DNA of 28,572 bases from an uncultured Alcaligenaceae bacterium (GTDB lineage: Bacteria > Pseudomonadota > Gammaproteobacteria > Burkholderiales > Burkholderiaceae_B). This document shows positions 1-7,455 of this stretch, piece by piece. Below the pieces are notes generated by a model, which was not told the DNA's origin, ran no database searches, and saw only the letters and a program-made list of their open reading frames with translations. The stretch is from positions 1-28,572 of the forward strand of contig CALFXX010000147.1 of the NCBI GenBank assembly GCA_937952975.1, in the 5' to 3' direction. Positions within the stretch are counted from its first letter, which is position 1. Every line of letters begins with the position of its first letter. Made by a program: the position numbers and the translations under genes.

Positions 1-864
1 GCTCGGCCTATACGCCTTTTGCGGCGAGGCGTCGTTTCGCGGCGCCTCCGCCGCGCTGGCGCGCGCCGCTGCGGCGCTGCCGCAGGGCTCGCCTTCGTTT
101 GCCGGTCGCGACGCCTTTCTGCTGCTGCACGCCGACTCGGGCGCTCGCGCGCGCCTCGTCAGCCTGTTTCGCATGACAGCGCTTTACCTCCCGGTTTCGG
201 CACGCTCGATCAGAACGGCACGCATGGTGCCCGAGTTGGGCGTCGAGGCAATATACAAGGTGGACGTTCAGGCAAGCCCGCGGCTTTTTCTCACCCCAGC
301 GATTCTGCGCCAACAGTGTTAACTGTAGGAGGAGGTTTTGCGAATGGGCATCCTGGTGGTCAGGGTGCGGCCCGTGGTGCGCGGGGTAAACCCGGCGCAG
401 CAGGTGGGCGAGGCCCTAACGGTGCCCCTCGGCATGGCGGACCGAAAGGTGGTTTTGGTAAAGGGCCGGCACGTGGTCCGCGGCCACCTCGCTCTGAGAT
501 GGGTGCAGACGGCACCGCTGGGCCGCGTCAAGAGGGACGTCCAGATGCAAGGCCCCCCAGGGGTGGTGCTACCGGCCAGCCGTTTGAGCCCAATGGTCAA
601 ACTGGCACGAGGCCGGAGGGTGCGCCGCGTCGAGCACGAAATCCAGGTGGCCCCGGCGCTGGTCAGGGGGCTCCTTCGGGTCGTCCGGCAGGCCCGCCAC
701 GTGGTCGCGGGCCCGGCAAGCCTGGCGGTGGACGTCCCCAAGGGAATGGGAACAGTTCGGGCAAGCCCCGTTCAGCCCCACGAGGTGACGACTGGCAGCC
801 CAAAGGAGCGGCAGCACACGAGTCGCGTTTGGGTTTTACAAAGTCTTCGCGCGGTGACCGCTAG
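1..864 (+). CDS. rluB: Probable RluB (23S rRNA pseudouridine synthase), C-terminal tail only, left part unresolved
   Basis: The frame is open from base 1 to the stop at 862-864. From about base 190 it encodes a Gly/Pro/Arg/Gln-rich low-complexity tail of some 220 residues, ending in a motif containing DDWQPKGAAAHESRLG. Tails of this type occur on RluB of Burkholderiales, which makes a pseudouridine in 23S rRNA helix 89-90. A position just upstream of the rimP-nusA operon fits that gene. The catalytic S4 and pseudouridine synthase domains are not visible. Bases 1-180 in this frame give only an Arg-rich string unlike RluB, with higher GC than the rest, so the true gene may not extend over that part. 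The rluB call rests on tail character and context, not on catalytic motifs. Another RG-rich protein is possible. Confidence 0.5.
   Translation, partial: ARPIRLLRRGVVSRRLRRAGARRCGAAAGLAFVCRSRRLSAAARRLGRSRAPRQPVSHDSALPPGFGTLDQNGTHGARVGRRGNIQGGRSGKPAAFSHPSDSAPTVLTVGGGFANGHPGGQGAARGARGKPGAAGGRGPNGAPRHGGPKGGFGKGPARGPRPPRSEMGADGTAGPRQEGRPDARPPRGGATGQPFEPNGQTGTRPEGAPRRARNPGGPGAGQGAPSGRPAGPPRGRGPGKPGGGRPQGNGNSSGKPRSAPRGDDWQPKGAAAHESRLGFTKSSRGDR
2..322 (+). other. Open high-GC frame running in from the left edge, unrecognised
   Basis: A second open frame enters from the left edge and stops with TAA at 320-322. Across bases 1-180 it shows the codon-like pattern expected of a high-GC gene (third positions mostly G or C), and this stretch is about 73% GC against about 60% just after. 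I do not recognise the peptide, which includes GRDAFLLLHADSGARARLVS. It could be the end of a foreign gene, a contig-join artefact or chance. After about base 190 the other frame looks more convincing as coding. Confidence 0.2.
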
Positions 865-939
865 GACTCCGCCGCGCGGCTTGCATACCTGTATTCTTGC
901 GTAAATCGTTGGTATAGCAAGATATTTTTGCTAAATTCA

Positions 940-948
940 TGCTAGAAT
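940..948 (+). promoter_or_regulatory. Extended -10 promoter element for the rimP-nusA-infB operon
   Basis: TGCTAGAAT is an extended -10 (TGn plus TAGAAT) in an AT-rich patch between the upstream gene and rimP. No good -35 sits at 17 bp, which extended -10 promoters can tolerate. An alternative is TTGGTA at 909-914 with TAAATT at 932-937, 17 bp apart. Either would start a leader of about 120-140 nt before rimP. Confidence 0.45.
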
Positions 949-954
949 GCAGGG

Positions 955-1077
955 CTAATATAAGTGGTTTTGCGCGCAGTAGGTATTCAAGTTGGTAACC
1001 AAGCTTGCAACCAAGCGGTTTACCGCGACGCGCAAAGCAAATGTTGTTAATGGGCTGTTTCGCAGCCCATTTTTTTT
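955..1077 (+). ncRNA. Structured 5' leader of rimP (candidate attenuator)
   Basis: The predicted leader contains short self-complementary elements, TTGGTAACCAA (992-1002) and GCGGTTTACCGC (1015-1026), followed by a full intrinsic-terminator hairpin at 1050-1077. It ends seven bases before the rimP start. A terminator placed inside the leader of an essential operon suggests transcription attenuation. RimP leaders of this kind have been described in proteobacteria. The exact 5' end and the alternative fold are inferred. Confidence 0.45.
1050..1077 (+). terminator. Intrinsic terminator hairpin directly before rimP
   Basis: ATGGGCTG (1050-1057) pairs perfectly with CAGCCCAT (1063-1070) around the five-base loop TTTCG, followed by a run of eight T (1070-1077). 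Because rimP starts at 1084, this is either an attenuator for the operon or the terminator of upstream transcription. Its T-run occupies the place where a Shine-Dalgarno sequence would be expected. Confidence 0.75.
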
Positions 1078-1083
1078 GAATGT

Positions 1084-1581
1084 ATGGCTGATCTCTTTAC
1101 TCTTACGCAGCAGTCTCTGGCCTCAATGGATATCGAACTTGTCGATGTCGAACGGGCTGCGCTTGGTTTATTGCGCGTCACGATTGATCGACCAGAGGGC
1201 GTGCGTGTTGAAGATTGCGAGCAGGTGTCTCGTCAGTTGTCACGGGTGTACGAGGTTGAAAATATCGATTACCGCAGGCTTGAAGTGGGGTCGCCTGGTG
1301 TAGATCGGCCGTTAAAGACTGAGGCTGATTTTGATCGATTTATTGGTGAGCGTGTCGAGGTAAAACTTAGACAAGCCGTTGATGGGCAAAAAGTTTTTTT
1401 GGGTGCGTTAGTTGCCGCCGATGTGGCAGCTGAGGCGGCAGGTTCCGTTGGGGTGGTCAAACACTTCGGTATCGAGTTTGAGGCAAAAAAGGGCGAAGTT
1501 CGGCGTGTCACGTTCGTGTTTTCTGATGTTGAGCGTGCCAAGTTAGAGCCAGTTCTGGATTTCAAGGGCAAAAAGCGATGA
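1084..1581 (+). CDS. rimP: Ribosome maturation factor RimP
   Basis: RimP is a cytoplasmic factor needed for late 30S subunit assembly. The 165-residue product has the two-part RimP layout. The N-terminal alpha/beta domain includes LRVTIDRPEGVRVEDCEQVS and then YRRLEVGSPGVDRPLK, the family signature before the C-terminal SH3-like barrel that ends near the C-terminus with LEPVLDFKGKKR. Length is normal for betaproteobacteria (about 150-165). ATG at 1084 is the start giving the canonical N-terminus. It has no Shine-Dalgarno because the terminator T-run lies directly upstream, so translation may depend on the leader fold. It heads the rimP-nusA-infB-rbfA-truB cluster and overlaps nusA by four bases (ATGA), which implies translational coupling. 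Confidence 0.95.
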   Translation: MADLFTLTQQSLASMDIELVDVERAALGLLRVTIDRPEGVRVEDCEQVSRQLSRVYEVENIDYRRLEVGSPGVDRPLKTEADFDRFIGERVEVKLRQAVDGQKVFLGALVAADVAAEAAGSVGVVKHFGIEFEAKKGEVRRVTFVFSDVERAKLEPVLDFKGKKR

Positions 1582-3056
1582 GTCGCGAAATTCTTCTGTT
1601 GGTAGATGCATTGGCACGTGAAAAAAACGTGCCGCGTGATGTGGTGTTTGACGCTCTCGAGGGCGCGCTGGCTTCTGCCATGAAAAAGCGCTTCAAAGAA
1701 GACGCAGACATCCGCGTATCCGTAGACCGCACCTCGGGTGACCACGAGGGCTATCGTCGCTGGCTCGTTGTGCCTGATGAAGCGGGTTTGCAAGAGCCTG
1801 ATCAGCAAGAAATGCTATCTGATGCTCAAGAAGTTGTCGCCGATATTGAAGTCGGTGAATACATCGAAGAAGCTCTCGAGCCGCTCGAGTTTGGGCGCAT
1901 TGGTGCTCAAGCTGCCAAACAAGCCATTTTGCAGCGAATTCGTGATGCCGAGCGCGAGCAAATTCTGGATGATTTTCTTGATCGTGGCGAAACGATTATT
2001 TCAGGCTCGATCAAACGCATGGACAAGGGCGATCTGATCGTCGAAACCGGCAAAATCGAAGCTCGTCTGCCACGCAGTGAAATGATCCCAAAAGAAAACC
2101 TCCGCGTGGGTGATCGGGTTCGTGCCTGGGTGTTGAAAGTCGACCGTGCCGCTCGTGGTCAGCAAGTGATTCTCTCGCGCAGTGCGCCTGACTTTATCCG
2201 ACAGCTTTTTGAAAATGAAGTCCCTGAAATCGAGCAAGGTTTGCTTGAGATTAAAGGAGCCGCCCGTGACCCGGGTGTGCGCGCCAAGATTGCGGTTGTG
2301 GCTTACGACAAGCGTATAGACCCAATCGGTACCTGCGTGGGTATGCGTGGTTCTCGCGTGACAGCCGTGCGCAACGAGCTCGGTGGCGAGCAAGTCGATA
2401 TTGTGTTGTGGTCTGAAGATCCGGCAGAGTTTGTGATTGGTGCTTTGGCGCCTGCCAATGTTGAATCGATCGTGGTTGACGAAGACCGTCACGCCATGGA
2501 CGTGGTCGTTGACGAAGAGAACCTGCCAAAAGCAATCGGCTCAAAAGGGCAAAACGTTCGGCTTGCTTCTGAGTTGACGGGCTGGCAGATCAACATCATG
2601 ACTCCCGAAGAAAGTCAAAATCGTCAAGAGCAAGAGCGTGCTCAGTTGCGCTCTACGTTCATGAGCCGTCTGGATGTCGACGAAGAAGTGGCCGACATCC
2701 TGATTGACGAAGGCTTTACTGGCCTTGAAGAAATTGCTTACGTCCCAATGCAAGAATTGCTTGAGATTGAATCGTTTGACGAAGAAACTATTCAAGCGCT
2801 GCGTACGCGGGCACGTAATGCGTTGTTGACTGAAGCGATCGCACAAGAAGAGCGTGTCGAAACGGCACAAGATTTAGTGACTCTTGAGGGCATGTCGCCA
2901 GAGTTGCTCAGCAAGCTTGCCGCGGGTGGTGTCACGACACGCGACGAACTAGCTGAGCTCGCAACCGACGAACTCGTAGAGATGGCTGGTCTTGATGAGG
3001 CCACTGCAAGCCAGTTCATTATGGCAGCGCGTGCGCATTGGTTTGACGAGCAGTAA
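1578..3056 (+). CDS. nusA: Transcription termination/antitermination factor NusA
   Basis: NusA binds RNA polymerase and nascent RNA, promoting pausing and either termination or antitermination. The 492-residue product shows the full proteobacterial architecture. The N-terminal polymerase-binding domain spans about residues 1-125 and starts MSREILLLVDALAREK. An S1 domain at about 132-200 includes GSIKRMDKGDLIVETGKIEA. Two KH domains at about 225-350 include GTCVGMRGSRV and AIGSKGQNVRLA. Two C-terminal helical acidic repeats follow at about 360-492, rich in Asp and Glu. Length matches E. coli NusA (495). ATG overlaps the rimP stop by four bases. NusA commonly regulates its own operon, and the terminator-like leader upstream of rimP is a plausible target, but that link is inferred. 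Confidence 0.97.
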   Translation: MSREILLLVDALAREKNVPRDVVFDALEGALASAMKKRFKEDADIRVSVDRTSGDHEGYRRWLVVPDEAGLQEPDQQEMLSDAQEVVADIEVGEYIEEALEPLEFGRIGAQAAKQAILQRIRDAEREQILDDFLDRGETIISGSIKRMDKGDLIVETGKIEARLPRSEMIPKENLRVGDRVRAWVLKVDRAARGQQVILSRSAPDFIRQLFENEVPEIEQGLLEIKGAARDPGVRAKIAVVAYDKRIDPIGTCVGMRGSRVTAVRNELGGEQVDIVLWSEDPAEFVIGALAPANVESIVVDEDRHAMDVVVDEENLPKAIGSKGQNVRLASELTGWQINIMTPEESQNRQEQERAQLRSTFMSRLDVDEEVADILIDEGFTGLEEIAYVPMQELLEIESFDEETIQALRTRARNALLTEAIAQEERVETAQDLVTLEGMSPELLSKLAAGGVTTRDELAELATDELVEMAGLDEATASQFIMAARAHWFDEQ

Positions 3057-3147
3057 TAGCAATAGCATGTTGGTATGAAGAGCAGTCATTGTTAGTTGCT
3101 GTCTTCGCTTGAAGTTGTAACGCTGTAAAAAGGTAAGAGAGAGCCTA

Positions 3148-6100
3148 ATGTCGAGTATCACAGTCGCCCAGTTCGCCATTGAACTGAAAATGCCATCCAA
3201 CGTGTTGTTAGAACAACTGCGTGAAGCAGGTGTGAACCTAACTTCGGTGGATGCCAGTGTCACTGACAGCGACAAGGCCAAATTGCTCGAATCCTTGCGT
3301 CGTTCGCATGGCGCCACTGAAGGCACCAAAATCACGCTAACACGCCGTAAAACGTCTGAGATTCGTCAGGCCGACGGCGCTGGTCGCTCGCGCACGATTC
3401 AAGTTGAAGTCCGTAAAAAGCGTACCTTCGTCAAGCGTGACGCAACCGAGACCGGTGAAACGCCTGCGGCTGAGGGTGCAGAGCCTTCAGTTCAGGTTTC
3501 GGCACCAAGTCCTACGGCAACCTCTTCGGCGCCTGCAACGTTGGCGTCTACTGCTGCGGCAGCAACTGCCGGTGCTCAGGCCCCTGTTGACGCGGTGGTA
3601 GCTCCGGTCGAGCAGCCAGCGTCGCAGCCCAGTCTTGAAACGTCGGCTCCTGAGGCCAGCGCGCCACAGGCGCAAGTTGATGAGACGCCTGCGGTCAACA
3701 CGATTCCAGCCGACGCGCCCGCGAGCGTAGCGGCGCAGCCAACGCCTAGCGCACCCGACGCCGAGCCTCAGACGCCAGCAAGTGCTGCACCAGAAGCCAA
3801 CACGGCTGTCACTGCTGTGTCGCCTGCTGTCGCCGCTGAGACGCAAGAGGCCGCGTCGACTGAACCAGTGCCCGAGGCTGCACCAGCGGCCGGTGAAAAA
3901 GTAGAGCAAGAGTCAGGCACACCCGCCGAGGCTTCGGCGCCAAGCGTTGCTGCACCAGTAGCTGCCGATGCGCCAGTCTCAAAAGTGTTTAAACCCACGC
4001 GTGGTCGTGCCGTAGCACCTGTGCACGTGGTCGTAGAGGGTGCCGTGCGTGACGAAGCGCGCCGCGCCTCTGAGGCAGAAGCTGCGGCCTTGCGCGAGAT
4101 GCTGAACCGTCCGCGTAAAGTCGTTAAACCACCAGAACCCGATCCAGCTGCTTTGTCTGGCACGCTGCATAAGCCTGCTGGTGCTCCTGCCAAAGGTGCC
4201 AAAAAAGAAGGCACAGCCGACGCCGCTGGCAAAAAAGTACTGAAGTCAGGGCAAATTGCCTCGACTTGGTCGGACGATGCTTCGCGCAAGAAGCCGGCTG
4301 AAAAGCGTGATGCTCCAGCCGCGCCTGGACGCGAAGGTTGGCGTGCCGGTGGTAAAAGTAAGTCGGGCGGTAAAAAAGGTGGCCGTGGTTCAAATAACCA
4401 GGCTCAGGAGCAACGCGAACCGGCACCGGTCGAATTCATCGCGCGCGAAATTCACGTGCCTGAAACAATTAGTGTGGCCGATTTGGCCCACAAAATGTCG
4501 GTCAAAGCTGGCGAAGTGATCAAACATTTGATGCAACTCGGCCAGATGGTGACGATTAACCAAGTGCTTGATCAAGAAACCGCAATGATCGTGGTTCAAG
4601 AGCTTGGTCATACCGCGATTGCTGCCAAACTCGACGATCCAGAAGCCTTCCTTGACGAAGATGCTCCTCACGCTGATGTGCTCTTGTCGCCGCGTGCGCC
4701 AGTTGTGACAGTGATGGGTCACGTTGACCACGGTAAAACGTCTTTGCTGGATTACATTCGCCGTGCAAAAGTGGCCTCGGGCGAGGCTGGCGGGATTACT
4801 CAGCACATCGGCGCGTACCACGTGCAAACAGAGCGCGGTATGGTCACGTTCTTGGATACACCAGGCCATGAAGCCTTTACGGCCATGCGAGCTCGCGGTG
4901 CGAAGGCAACAGATATCGTGATTTTGGTGGTTGCTGCCGATGATGGTGTGATGCCACAAACCAAAGAAGCGATTCATCATGCTAAGGCAGCAGGCGTTCC
5001 TCTGGTTGTGGCGGTCAACAAGATTGACAAACCAGAAGCTAACCCTGAGCGTGTCAAGCAAGAGTTGGTCGTTGAGCAAGTTGTGCCTGAAGAATATGGT
5101 GGCGACGTGCCCTTCATTTCGGTGTCGGCTAAAACAGGGCAGGGTATCGATGATTTGTTAGAAAACGTGCTGCTTCAGGCTGAAGTTCTAGAACTTAAAG
5201 CCGCAATTGATGCGCCTGCAAAAGGGCTCGTCATTGAAGCGCGTCTCGATAAAGGTCGTGGTCCGGTTGCAACAATTTTGGTTCAAAGTGGCACGCTGCG
5301 TCGTGGTGACGTGGTGTTGGCCGGTTCAAGCTATGGGCGTGTACGTGCCATGCTCGATGAAAATGGTAAACCCATTCAGTCGGCAGGTCCTTCGATGCCA
5401 GTTGAAATTCAAGGCCTCACCGAGGTGCCTGTTGCTGGCGACGAACTGATGTCTTTGGCTGACGAGCGTCGTGCCCGTGAAATCGCGCTGTTCCGGCAAG
5501 GTAAGTTTCGTGACGTTAAGTTGGCGCGTCAGCAGGCCGCCAAGCTCGAGTCCATGTTCGACAATGCTGCCGAGGGTTCACAGAATCTATCGCTTATCGT
5601 CAAGACCGATGTACAAGGCTCACAAGAAGCTCTCGTTACTTCCTTGGTGAAGTTGTCTACCGACGAGGTGCGCGTGCAGGTGGTTCATGCCGCAGTGGGT
5701 GGAATCTCTGAAAGCGATGTGAACTTGGCGATTGCTTCAGGCGCGGTTCTGATTGGCTTTAACGTACGAGCAGATGCCAGTACCAAAAAGCTTGCAGAAT
5801 CTAACGGCGTGGATATTCGGTACTACAACATCATTTATGACGCGGTCGATGAGATCAAGTCTGCCATGTCGGGCATGCTTGCGCCAGAAAAGCGCGAAGA
5901 AATCATCGGCTTGGTCGATATCCGCGAGGTGTACACCATCTCTCGTATTGGTACGGTTGCTGGTTGTATGGTGGTTGATGGTGTCGTGCGTCGCGATTCG
6001 CAAGTGCGCTTGTTACGCAATAACGTGGTGCACTGGGCCGGTTGGCTGGATTCATTGCGTCGCTTTAAAGATGACGTCAAAGAGGTTAAGTCAGGCTTTG

Positions 6101-6192
6101 ATTGCGGTATCACCTTGCGCGGTAACAACGACCTTCAAGTCGGTGATCAGCTCGAGATCTTTGAAATCAAAGAAGTGGCTCGTTCACTTTGA
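3148..6192 (+). CDS. infB: Translation initiation factor IF-2
   Basis: IF-2 is the GTPase that brings fMet-tRNA to the 30S subunit and promotes subunit joining. At 1014 residues it is long, as in many Burkholderiales. An N-terminal IF2_N module (about 1-55, VAQFAIELKMPSNVLLEQLR) is followed by some 350 residues of Ala/Pro/Glu-rich linker with basic patches, then a second IF2_N module near 430-480. The G domain has GHVDHGKT (524-531), DTPGHE (570-575), NKID (624-627) and SAK (660-662), all intact. Domains II, III and fMet-tRNA-binding domain IV complete the protein, which ends in FEIKEVARSL. The ATG lies 91 bases after nusA and is preceded by GAGAGAG. Internal starts giving shorter IF2 forms are known in other bacteria but cannot be assigned here. 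Confidence 0.97.
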   Translation: MSSITVAQFAIELKMPSNVLLEQLREAGVNLTSVDASVTDSDKAKLLESLRRSHGATEGTKITLTRRKTSEIRQADGAGRSRTIQVEVRKKRTFVKRDATETGETPAAEGAEPSVQVSAPSPTATSSAPATLASTAAAATAGAQAPVDAVVAPVEQPASQPSLETSAPEASAPQAQVDETPAVNTIPADAPASVAAQPTPSAPDAEPQTPASAAPEANTAVTAVSPAVAAETQEAASTEPVPEAAPAAGEKVEQESGTPAEASAPSVAAPVAADAPVSKVFKPTRGRAVAPVHVVVEGAVRDEARRASEAEAAALREMLNRPRKVVKPPEPDPAALSGTLHKPAGAPAKGAKKEGTADAAGKKVLKSGQIASTWSDDASRKKPAEKRDAPAAPGREGWRAGGKSKSGGKKGGRGSNNQAQEQREPAPVEFIAREIHVPETISVADLAHKMSVKAGEVIKHLMQLGQMVTINQVLDQETAMIVVQELGHTAIAAKLDDPEAFLDEDAPHADVLLSPRAPVVTVMGHVDHGKTSLLDYIRRAKVASGEAGGITQHIGAYHVQTERGMVTFLDTPGHEAFTAMRARGAKATDIVILVVAADDGVMPQTKEAIHHAKAAGVPLVVAVNKIDKPEANPERVKQELVVEQVVPEEYGGDVPFISVSAKTGQGIDDLLENVLLQAEVLELKAAIDAPAKGLVIEARLDKGRGPVATILVQSGTLRRGDVVLAGSSYGRVRAMLDENGKPIQSAGPSMPVEIQGLTEVPVAGDELMSLADERRAREIALFRQGKFRDVKLARQQAAKLESMFDNAAEGSQNLSLIVKTDVQGSQEALVTSLVKLSTDEVRVQVVHAAVGGISESDVNLAIASGAVLIGFNVRADASTKKLAESNGVDIRYYNIIYDAVDEIKSAMSGMLAPEKREEIIGLVDIREVYTISRIGTVAGCMVVDGVVRRDSQVRLLRNNVVHWAGWLDSLRRFKDDVKEVKSGFDCGITLRGNNDLQVGDQLEIFEIKEVARSL

Positions 6193-6200
6193 TCGCCTGA

Positions 6201-6602
6201 ATGACACGTCACAAGCAGAAAACCGCGCCGGGGCGTAATTTACGCCTCGCTGATCAGATTCAAAAAGATCTGGCCATTATTATTCAACGCGAAATCGATA
6301 TGAGCCGCGCGGGATTGATCACGCTTTCAGGTATTGAGTTGACAGCTGATTATGCCCACGCAAAAGTGTATTTCACGGTATTGGGAGCCGAGCCCGAGGT
6401 GGCAGAAAGGCTCTTGAACGAAAAGGCCGGTTGGTTGTACTCACAGTTGTACAAATTGCTGCATATTCACACTGTTCCGAATTTGCGATTCTTTCACGAC
6501 CCTCAGCTTAAGCGCGGCATTGCAATGTCAGCGCTGATTGATCAGGCCAACTTGCCGGGTCAGTACGCGGGTGTCCCTGACGAGCCTGAAGACAAGCCGT
6601 AA
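6201..6602 (+). CDS. rbfA: 30S ribosome-binding factor RbfA
   Basis: RbfA is a small KH-fold protein that binds immature 30S particles and helps 16S rRNA 5' end maturation, notably in the cold. The 133-residue product has the family pattern: R..R.ADQIQKDLAIIIQREI at the N-terminus, then a strand with HAKVYFTVLG, and the C-terminal signature VPNLRFFHDPQLKRG. Length is typical. It starts eight bases after infB, so the two are almost certainly cotranscribed and coupled. The short acidic C-terminal tail (DEPEDKP) is unremarkable. Confidence 0.95.
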   Translation: MTRHKQKTAPGRNLRLADQIQKDLAIIIQREIDMSRAGLITLSGIELTADYAHAKVYFTVLGAEPEVAERLLNEKAGWLYSQLYKLLHIHTVPNLRFFHDPQLKRGIAMSALIDQANLPGQYAGVPDEPEDKP

Positions 6603-6630
6603 GGCTATCGTCTTTTCCTGGAATCTGACG

Positions 6631-7446
6631 ATGGCTAAACGACACGGGCGTGTGCTCGATGGAGTCTTGTTGCTAGACAAACCAGTGGGTTTGTCGAGTA
6701 ATCACGCTTTGCAACGGGCCAAACGGGCGCTTGATGCGCAAAAGGCAGGACATACGGGTACGCTTGATCCGTTTGCAACTGGCTTGTTGGTTTGCTGCAT
6801 GGGGCGCGCAACAAAGATTTCGGGCGCGATGTTAGGTGCTGATAAGGGTTATTTAGCAACGATCGCTTTTGGCCAAGAAACTGACTCTGGAGACTTAACA
6901 GGCATTGTTGTCAATCAAGCTGCAGAGGGCTTTTCTGGGATTACCCAGGAGGCGTTGACTGCAGTTTTGCAGACGTTTTTGGGTACGCAAATGCAGATTC
7001 CGCCCATGATCTCTGCGCTTAAACGTGATGGCAAGCCTCTTTATGAATATGCGCGCCAAGGCATCGTACTAGAGCGCGAGCCGCGTGAAATTACGATTCG
7101 TCATATTGATCTGCTAGCATTCTCGCCGCTGTCGGCGCAAATTCAGGTGCACTGTACAAAAGGTACGTATATCCGAACCCTTGCGCAAGATATTGGTCGC
7201 GCACTTGGCTGTTACGCGCATCTGTCAGCGCTTAGGCGAACACAAGTAGGTCCGTTTTTGCTTGAGCATGCTGTCGAGCTCGAAACGCTACAAACAATGA
7301 CCGATCCCGAATCGCATTTAGTTGCCATGAGTGATTTACCTGCTGGGCTTGTTCCGGCAGCAAAAACCGCAGTTTCGCCGAGTGTTGTCACACCCGGTTC
7401 TATTCACGAACTACCGGCAGGCATTGAGCCTGTGCAGGCTCACTAA
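6631..7446 (+). CDS. truB: tRNA pseudouridine(55) synthase TruB
   Basis: TruB converts U55 to pseudouridine in the T-loop of tRNAs. From ATG 6631 the product is 271 residues. It begins MAKRHGRVLDGVLLLDKPVG, the normal TruB start, so an in-frame start at 6538 inside rbfA is unlikely. The catalytic motif GHTGTLDPFATGLL places the nucleophile at Asp46. Further family blocks are KGYLATIAFGQETDSGDLTG and CTKGTYIRTLAQDIG. The C-terminal part lacks a clear PUA domain, and its last 40 residues are Ala/Pro/Val-rich, so it is slightly shorter than E. coli TruB (314). It follows rbfA by 28 bases, the usual rbfA-truB pairing. Confidence 0.94.
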   Translation: MAKRHGRVLDGVLLLDKPVGLSSNHALQRAKRALDAQKAGHTGTLDPFATGLLVCCMGRATKISGAMLGADKGYLATIAFGQETDSGDLTGIVVNQAAEGFSGITQEALTAVLQTFLGTQMQIPPMISALKRDGKPLYEYARQGIVLEREPREITIRHIDLLAFSPLSAQIQVHCTKGTYIRTLAQDIGRALGCYAHLSALRRTQVGPFLLEHAVELETLQTMTDPESHLVAMSDLPAGLVPAAKTAVSPSVVTPGSIHELPAGIEPVQAH

Positions 7447-7455
7447 AGGATTAGT

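Noticed and set aside
8..313. Minus-strand open frame containing an NREVKR string reminiscent of RluB
   Set aside because: The match is six residues only, on the strand opposite to the RluB-like tail, and the surrounding residues do not fit the enzyme.
319..904. Other open frames on both strands through the Gly/Pro/Arg-rich region
   Set aside because: High GC and low complexity remove stop codons in all frames. Only one frame carries the RluB-like C-terminus.
955..1049. tRNA gene upstream of rimP (as metY in enterobacteria)
   Set aside because: No cloverleaf, T-loop GTTCRA or CCA end could be drawn in this stretch.
3487..4426. Minus-strand open frames across the infB linker
   Set aside because: They mirror the Ala/Pro-rich codons of the IF-2 linker and show no domain.
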